This document shows positions 40,488 through 41,953 of a stretch of DNA of 41,953 nt, one piece after another. A program made the translations under genes and the position numbers. Where the stretch lies: NCBI GenBank assembly GCA_024696885.1, contig JAILGI010000038.1, positions 1 through 41,953 on the forward strand. The letters are read 5' to 3'. The stretch is from Bacilli bacterium (GTDB taxonomy: Bacteria > Bacillota_I > Bacilli_A > RFN20 > CAG-826). Each line of letters begins with the position of its first letter. Position 1 is the first letter of the stretch. Under the pieces are notes generated by a model. That model saw only the letters and a list, made by a program, of their open reading frames with translations, was not told the DNA's origin and made no database searches.

Positions 40488-41068
40488 AATATACCTTGTT
40501 ATTAGATTCATCTAATACCTCTTTAACCGTCGCATTAGCTTCTAATAAAGTTGTTGAATCCATCAGTTATGAAGCTTGGCAAAGCCAATCTGAACACATG
40601 ATTCCAGAAATCAATAATCTCTTAGAGAAATATAATGTCGATAGAAATGATATCGATGGTGTCGTGGTCAGTATTGGACCCGGATCTTACACTGGTGTCC
40701 GTATTGCCTTAACCATCGCTAAAACCATGGCCAGTGCGTTAAAAATCAAACTATACACCGTTTCTTCTCTTCAAATATTGAAGGATGTTAAAAAACCATC
40801 GATTTGCCTTATTAATGCGCGAAGCGACCGTTCATATATAGGTGTGTATGAAAATGAAAAATGTTTGTTACAAGATCAAATCATGACAAATGATGAGGTG
40901 AGAAATTATATTAATAACCACCCAGATTATTCTATCTGTGGTAATACTAAATATCTCCAAATTGATGGACATGTCGCAGATATCGCTAAAGAAATGTTCT
41001 CTTTACTCCCTTATCTAAAACCAAGTGAAGAACCACGTGGTGTTAAACCCGTTTATCTAAAGGACTAA
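40484..41068 (+). CDS. tsaB: tRNA threonylcarbamoyladenosine synthesis protein TsaB
   Basis: Inactive paralogue of TsaD that scaffolds the t6A complex. The N-terminus MKYTLLLDSSNTSLTVAL and VVSIGPGSYTGVRIALTIAKTMA (about 61-83) are characteristic. At 194 residues it is slightly shorter than the usual 210-230, with a reduced C-terminal half. It sits between tsaE and rimI in the standard order, one base before rimI. Confidence 0.95.
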   Translation: MKYTLLLDSSNTSLTVALASNKVVESISYEAWQSQSEHMIPEINNLLEKYNVDRNDIDGVVVSIGPGSYTGVRIALTIAKTMASALKIKLYTVSSLQILKDVKKPSICLINARSDRSYIGVYENEKCLLQDQIMTNDEVRNYINNHPDYSICGNTKYLQIDGHVADIAKEMFSLLPYLKPSEEPRGVKPVYLKD

Positions 41069-41069
41069 T

Positions 41070-41531
41070 ATGGAACTGTTTTCTATTAGACCAATTGAAG
41101 AAAAAGACATAGATATTATTCTTTCTTTGGAAAACCAATGCTTTTTAGCGCCTTGGAAGAAAGAAAACATCATCTATGAATTAAAAGAAAACCCCGTCAG
41201 CAATCTATGGGGAGTGGAAAGCAATATCTATGGCCTTGTTGGTTATATTGATTATTGGATTACATTTGACTCATCCACAATTTGTCAAATATGTGTTAAT
41301 CCAACACATCAAAGAAAACACCTAGGCTCTATGTTATTGAACGAAGCAATCAAAGATTGTACTGCTCAAAAGGTAAGAAATGTCACTCTCGAAGTGAGAG
41401 AACATAATCTACCTGCAATTAAACTCTATGAAAAGCATGGCTTTGAAAAAGTCATGATTAAAAAAGCATATTACACGAATGGTGATAACGCTGTTTATAT
41501 GATTAAACAAATTCAGGAAGGAGATAAATAA
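41070..41531 (+). CDS. rimI: Ribosomal protein S18 N-acetyltransferase RimI (GNAT)
   Basis: GNAT-fold acetyltransferase, usually assigned to N-terminal acetylation of S18. The acetyl-CoA pyrophosphate loop appears as [15 protein letters not shown], followed by [24 protein letters not shown], the RimI signature, over 153 residues. The gene is in the conserved tsaB-rimI-tsaD order, and its stop shares one base with the tsaD start. GNAT substrate assignments are by family only. Confidence 0.9.
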   Translation: MELFSIRPIEEKDIDIILSLENQCFLAPWKKENIIYELKENPVSNLWGVESNIYGLVGYIDYWITFDSSTICQICVNPTHQRKHLGSMLLNEAIKDCTAQKVRNVTLEVREHNLPAIKLYEKHGFEKVMIKKAYYTNGDNAVYMIKQIQEGDK

Positions 41532-41953
41532 TGGCTACAATTCTCGCTATTGAATCAAGCTGTGACGAAACTGCTGTTGCAATCATCAAAGATGGCAAAC
41601 TCCTTTCTAATGTCGTTTCCACCCAAATCGAAGTTCACCGTAAATACGGTGGTGTTATGCCCGAGATTGCTTCTCGTTTACATGCTGAAAACATTTCTGT
41701 TGTTTTGGAAGAATCTTTAGAACAAGCTAATGTCTCTTTAGAGGAAGTCGATGCTTTCGCGGTCACACGTGGACCAGGCCTTATAGGCGCGCTTCATGTT
41801 GGATTACAAGCTGCAAAAACGCTCGCAATGTTATATAAAAAGCCACTTATTCCTGTTCATCACCTCGCTGGACACATCTACGCCAATGAATATGTGACAG
41901 AATTAAAATTCCCACTTCTTGCTGTCGTTGTTTCCGGTGGTAATACCGAATTA
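41531..41953 (+). CDS. tsaD: tRNA threonylcarbamoyladenosine transferase TsaD (3' end outside window)
   Basis: Catalytic subunit of the t6A complex; transfers threonylcarbamoyl to A37 of tRNA. It is not in the ORF track because it runs off the window. The first 141 residues are visible: [18 protein letters not shown] (ATP/phosphate loop 1), [29 protein letters not shown], the metal-binding HHLAGH (110-115), and VVVSGGNTE at the cut. ATG 41531 follows AAGGAGATAAATA inside rimI. The full protein should be about 330 residues. Confidence 0.97.
   Translation, partial: MATILAIESSCDETAVAIIKDGKLLSNVVSTQIEVHRKYGGVMPEIASRLHAENISVVLEESLEQANVSLEEVDAFAVTRGPGLIGALHVGLQAAKTLAMLYKKPLIPVHHLAGHIYANEYVTELKFPLLAVVVSGGNTEL

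Overview
The window comes from a low-GC Firmicute, probably an uncultured member of the Bacilli close to Erysipelotrichales/RF39 or other relatives of Mollicutes. The evidence is AT-rich DNA, the gdpP-rplI-dnaB-walJ-rlmH order, a Firmicutes-like tmRNA, the tsaE-tsaB-rimI-tsaD order, LicD/TupA-type envelope genes and a BspA-like surface protein. TGA is used as a stop (rlmH, the first licD and the RHS gene end in TGA), so this is genetic code 11 and not the Mycoplasma code. No tRNA, rRNA or CRISPR array was seen.

Layout. 1-7.5 kb is housekeeping: the end of an AlkD-like gene, a BaiN/HI0933 flavoprotein, then a tightly coupled operon gdpP-rplI-dnaB-walJ-rlmH-small ORF. 7.5-9.8 kb holds a convergent membrane protein, the tmRNA gene and a decayed IS3-family element lying between the tmRNA and a strong terminator. 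9.8-11.7 kb encodes a large secreted leucine-rich-repeat protein on the minus strand. 12.0-17.3 kb is an unusual three-gene operon: a YtcJ-type amidohydrolase, a winged-helix/LicC/LicA fusion and a LicC/opine-dehydrogenase fusion. It converges on a licD gene. 18.2-20.7 kb has pepT, degV and an unlisted 42-residue acidic ORF with its own leader and terminator.

20.7-27.1 kb is a surface-polysaccharide block: a Wzy/O-antigen-ligase-like protein and a lipoprotein on plus, facing a minus operon licD-ispD-like-wzx-tupA. 27.2-33.2 kb is an RHS polymorphic-toxin-like gene with a translationally coupled downstream membrane protein (candidate immunity). 33.2-36.6 kb has three GT4 glycosyltransferases. 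36.6-42 kb returns to housekeeping: ung, a TPP riboswitch with thiT, a DUF3137-like membrane protein, a DUF402 protein and tsaE-tsaB-rimI-tsaD (cut by the window end).

How it fits together. Two LicC-like nucleotidyltransferases, a LicA-like kinase, two LicD-like phosphotransferases, an IspD-like cytidylyltransferase, a flippase, an ATP-grasp protein and three glycosyltransferases point to a surface glycan decorated with phospho-linked small groups activated as CDP derivatives. The most novel element is the LicC-opine dehydrogenase fusion, which suggests that the activated group is chemically modified by reductive condensation with a keto acid. A second theme is that at least seven genes have a -10 box only 6-9 bases from the start codon and no Shine-Dalgarno sequence, which predicts leaderless mRNAs.
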